Part shown: positions 5,204-6,708 of the stretch, one piece after another | Layout of the letters: the number at the start of each line of letters is the position of its first letter | How positions within the stretch are numbered: the first letter of the stretch is position 1 | Source of the DNA: Sideroxydans sp. | GTDB lineage: Bacteria > Pseudomonadota > Gammaproteobacteria > Burkholderiales > Gallionellaceae | Reading direction: 5' to 3' | DNA: 6,708 nucleotides | NCBI GenBank assembly: GCA_020057805.1 | Contig: JAGVFD010000108.1 | Span: forward strand, 1-6,708 | Translations under genes and position numbers: made by a program | The notes under the pieces: generated by a model | What the model saw: only the letters and a program-made list of their open reading frames with translations | The model's database searches: none | What the model was told of the DNA's origin: nothing

Positions 5204-6429
5204 TTAAGCAACTTGGGCGTTATGAGGTTATCAGTGAACTTGGTCAGGGGGCGATGGGTGTCGTCTATAAGGCCAAGGATCCGCTCATTGACCGCGAAGT
5301 CGCCATCAAAACAATTAACTTGAGTTTGGCTCAAGAGGAGCGCGAGGAATATGAGGCGCGTTTTTATCAAGAAGCCAAAGCAGCAGGGCGGCTTAGTCAT
5401 CCGAATATCGTCACGATTTATGACGTTGGTCGTAGCGAGGACATTGCATATATTGCGATGGAGTATCTGCATGGTCGTGAGCTACGCGACATTCTGAATG
5501 ACAACAAAATACTACCAGTCAATCAAGTTTTAGACATTACGTCGCAAGTCGCTTTGGGTTTGTCGTATGCGCATGAGCACCATATTGTTCATCGGGATGT
5601 TAAGCCATCCAACATTATGGTGATACGGGATGGTCACGTAAAAATTACCGACTTTGGTATTGCTCGCATGGCGTCTGCTGCCGTTCGTACCCAAACGGGA
5701 ATGGTGCTTGGCTCGCCTAAATATATGTCTCCTGAACAAGTGATGGGCAAGTTGACCGATCAACGTTCCGATATTTTTTCTCTGGGAGTGATGTTGTATG
5801 AGATGTTGACAGGGCAAGCGCCGTTTATGGGTGAAAACGTTAATGCCATTATGTATCAAACGCTGAACGCAATACCTGTCGCACCTAGCAACATCAATTC
5901 GAACGTGCCCGAGATGTTGAACTACATCGTGGCAAAAGCGCTCTCCAAAGATTTGGATTCTCGCTATCAAAATTCCCGTGATTTTGCTAACGATTTACGT
6001 GCCTGTCAGGCGGAATTGCCTAAATCAATAGCTAGCTTATCCGTGGCGTTACAACAAACTGATGTCAACGGAATTTCTGCCGACGCTTCCGTGTCTGGAT
6101 TGGACTCATCTGCGGAAGAATCCAAGCCAGTAGCTGCCCTTGGGTTATCTACATCGTTTGATTCAACTGAAGCGACTATGAGGCTGGCCTCTCTAACGGC
6201 CAGCAATGAAGATGTGGAAGAATTTTCAAAAACCTTTCGCATGTCACGTCCTAGTATCGAAGAAATTAATCAATCTTCGCCCAGCGTCAATCCGCAATTG
6301 ATCGCAAAACCTAGCGTTACATTTACTCGCACTCCTTATCAGGAACCTATGCCCCCTAGCGGTGGTTATTGGTTACTGGCAATCATCGCACTCGTGGTGA
6401 TTGGACTGATTTCCACTATCGTTTTTTGA
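5200..6429 (+). CDS. Tail-anchored Hanks-type Ser/Thr protein kinase
   Basis: This 409-residue protein has a complete kinase domain (about 8-270): glycine loop GQGAMG (15-20), ATP-binding Lys37 in VAIK, helix-C Glu58, HRDVKPSN (131-138) with catalytic Asp133 and Asn138, DFG (151-153), and an activation loop with Thr164 and Thr166 before GSPKYMSPEQ (171-180). All catalytic residues are present, so it should be active. A Ser/Thr-rich linker of about 115 residues carries two T-x-R-[L/M] motifs (TMRL 326-329, TFRM 345-348), candidate autophosphorylation or FHA-docking sites. A transmembrane helix (about 390-408) ends at the C-terminus, so there is no extracytoplasmic sensor domain. The kinase is cytoplasmic and membrane-anchored, and may depend on a partner such as the cyclase-PEGA protein or the lipoprotein for signal input. 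No PP2C phosphatase or FHA gene lies in the window. ATG 5200 gives the usual kinase start (LGRYEV); AGGG 13 bases upstream is a poor ribosome binding site. Substrates are unknown. Confidence 0.93.
   Translation: MIKQLGRYEVISELGQGAMGVVYKAKDPLIDREVAIKTINLSLAQEEREEYEARFYQEAKAAGRLSHPNIVTIYDVGRSEDIAYIAMEYLHGRELRDILNDNKILPVNQVLDITSQVALGLSYAHEHHIVHRDVKPSNIMVIRDGHVKITDFGIARMASAAVRTQTGMVLGSPKYMSPEQVMGKLTDQRSDIFSLGVMLYEMLTGQAPFMGENVNAIMYQTLNAIPVAPSNINSNVPEMLNYIVAKALSKDLDSRYQNSRDFANDLRACQAELPKSIASLSVALQQTDVNGISADASVSGLDSSAEESKPVAALGLSTSFDSTEATMRLASLTASNEDVEEFSKTFRMSRPSIEEINQSSPSVNPQLIAKPSVTFTRTPYQEPMPPSGGYWLLAIIALVVIGLISTIVF
6183..6204 (+). repeat. Intragenic inverted repeat in the kinase linker region
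   Basis: GCTGGCC (6183-6189) and GGCCAGC (6198-6204) form a seven-base-pair GC-rich stem with an eight-base loop inside the kinase gene. No T tract follows, so it is not an intrinsic terminator; significance is unknown. Confidence 0.3.
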
Positions 6430-6463
6430 CTGCTTTGACGTTCGTCACAGGTGCGTCGCAAAG

Positions 6464-6477
6464 GCACTTCAAAGTGC
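6464..6477 (+). promoter_or_regulatory. Possible hairpin over the start of the downstream gene
   Basis: GCACT (6464-6468) and AGTGC (6473-6477) form a five-pair stem with a TCAA loop that contains the candidate GTG start at 6474 and directly follows the AAAG part of the likely ribosome binding site (6460-6464). GTGCGTC also occurs 23 bases earlier (6451-6457), so GCAC could pair with either copy. A role in translation control is speculative. Confidence 0.2.
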
Positions 6478-6708
6478 GTCCATCGAAATTCCTTCTTGCG
6501 CTTATATTTTTTATTTACACATCCTTATTATTTGCTCTGGCATCACTTTCATGGCTGCTCATTTGGAAAGTGTTGGCCGGTGCATTAGCATTAAGCATGT
6601 GTATATTTTTAGCGCTACGGGATGCAAGTTTACGGATGTCACAATCTTGTGTGGCATTTAGGTTGGAAACTGAGAAGAAAATTACCTTATTTCTGCGTAA
6701 TGGACATC
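6474..6708 (+). CDS. Small membrane protein with YgfX-like architecture, partial at window end
   Basis: An open frame runs from here through the end of the window (78 codons visible) with no stop. It encodes RPSKFLLALI, two adjacent transmembrane helices (about 6-23 and 27-48), then an amphipathic region with LRDASLRM, VAFRLE and ITLFLRNGH. This resembles the start of YgfX family proteins, small inner-membrane proteins with two helices and a soluble C-terminal part; in E. coli, YgfX is the partner of SdhE and was also described as the toxin CptA. The match is by architecture and short motifs only. There is no ATG near the start. GTG 6474 has AAAGG (6460-6464) nine bases upstream; TTG 6435 in the same frame would add 13 residues but has no visible ribosome binding site. 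It follows the kinase by 44 bases without an evident terminator. Composition is more AT-rich than in dnaX, as expected for membrane segments. Confidence 0.6.
   Translation, partial: MRPSKFLLALIFFIYTSLLFALASLSWLLIWKVLAGALALSMCIFLALRDASLRMSQSCVAFRLETEKKITLFLRNGH

Noticed and set aside
5530..5970. 146-codon open frame on the minus strand
   Set aside because: It lies entirely inside the kinase gene, whose catalytic motifs are unambiguous; the antisense translation is rich in His/Arg with no recognisable family, typical of a shadow frame.
6422..6427. T tract at the end of the kinase gene as an intrinsic terminator
   Set aside because: Six T are present but no GC-rich hairpin precedes them.

Overview
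The window looks like a betaproteobacterial chromosome segment of moderate GC content, possibly from the Nitrosomonadales (Gallionella/Sideroxydans/Nitrotoga-like); the order-level guess is inference. The evidence is the gene order (3' end of a small SRP RNA, dnaX, ybaB/ebfC, recR, rluB) and betaproteobacteria-like protein details, such as the ATNFT segment of RecR and the [17 protein letters not shown] start of EbfC. Every gene is on the + strand.

Region 1 (1-3503) is a compact housekeeping block. It holds the tail of a 4.5S RNA gene (about 1-32), dnaX (85-1707, tau subunit of DNA polymerase III), ebfC/ybaB (1723-2040), recR (2041-2640) and rluB (2637-3503). The recR gene is the notable anomaly. 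Its 199-codon frame is otherwise intact and is joined to its neighbours by a zero-base junction and an ATGA overlap, but codon 149 is TAA where a conserved glutamate codon is expected. The product would therefore lose the end of its TOPRIM domain and its whole C-terminus.

Region 2 (3571-6429) is an accessory signalling cassette of three tightly packed genes. The first encodes a class III nucleotide cyclase with one transmembrane helix and a predicted periplasmic PEGA domain. The second encodes a small lipoprotein resembling those annotated as TssQ-family, type VI secretion-associated. The third encodes a Hanks-type Ser/Thr protein kinase with a C-terminal membrane anchor and no extracytoplasmic sensor. 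Together they could form an envelope signalling unit in which the cyclase's PEGA domain and the lipoprotein face the periplasm while the cyclase and kinase act in the cytoplasm. The cyclase keeps its metal-binding and transition-state residues but has Leu and Asn at the positions that normally read the purine base.

Region 3 (6430-6708) is the start of a small membrane protein of YgfX-like architecture (two adjacent transmembrane helices, then a basic/beta region), cut by the window end. No tRNA, CRISPR array, insertion sequence or convincing intrinsic terminator was seen, and there is no gene-free stretch longer than about 90 bases.
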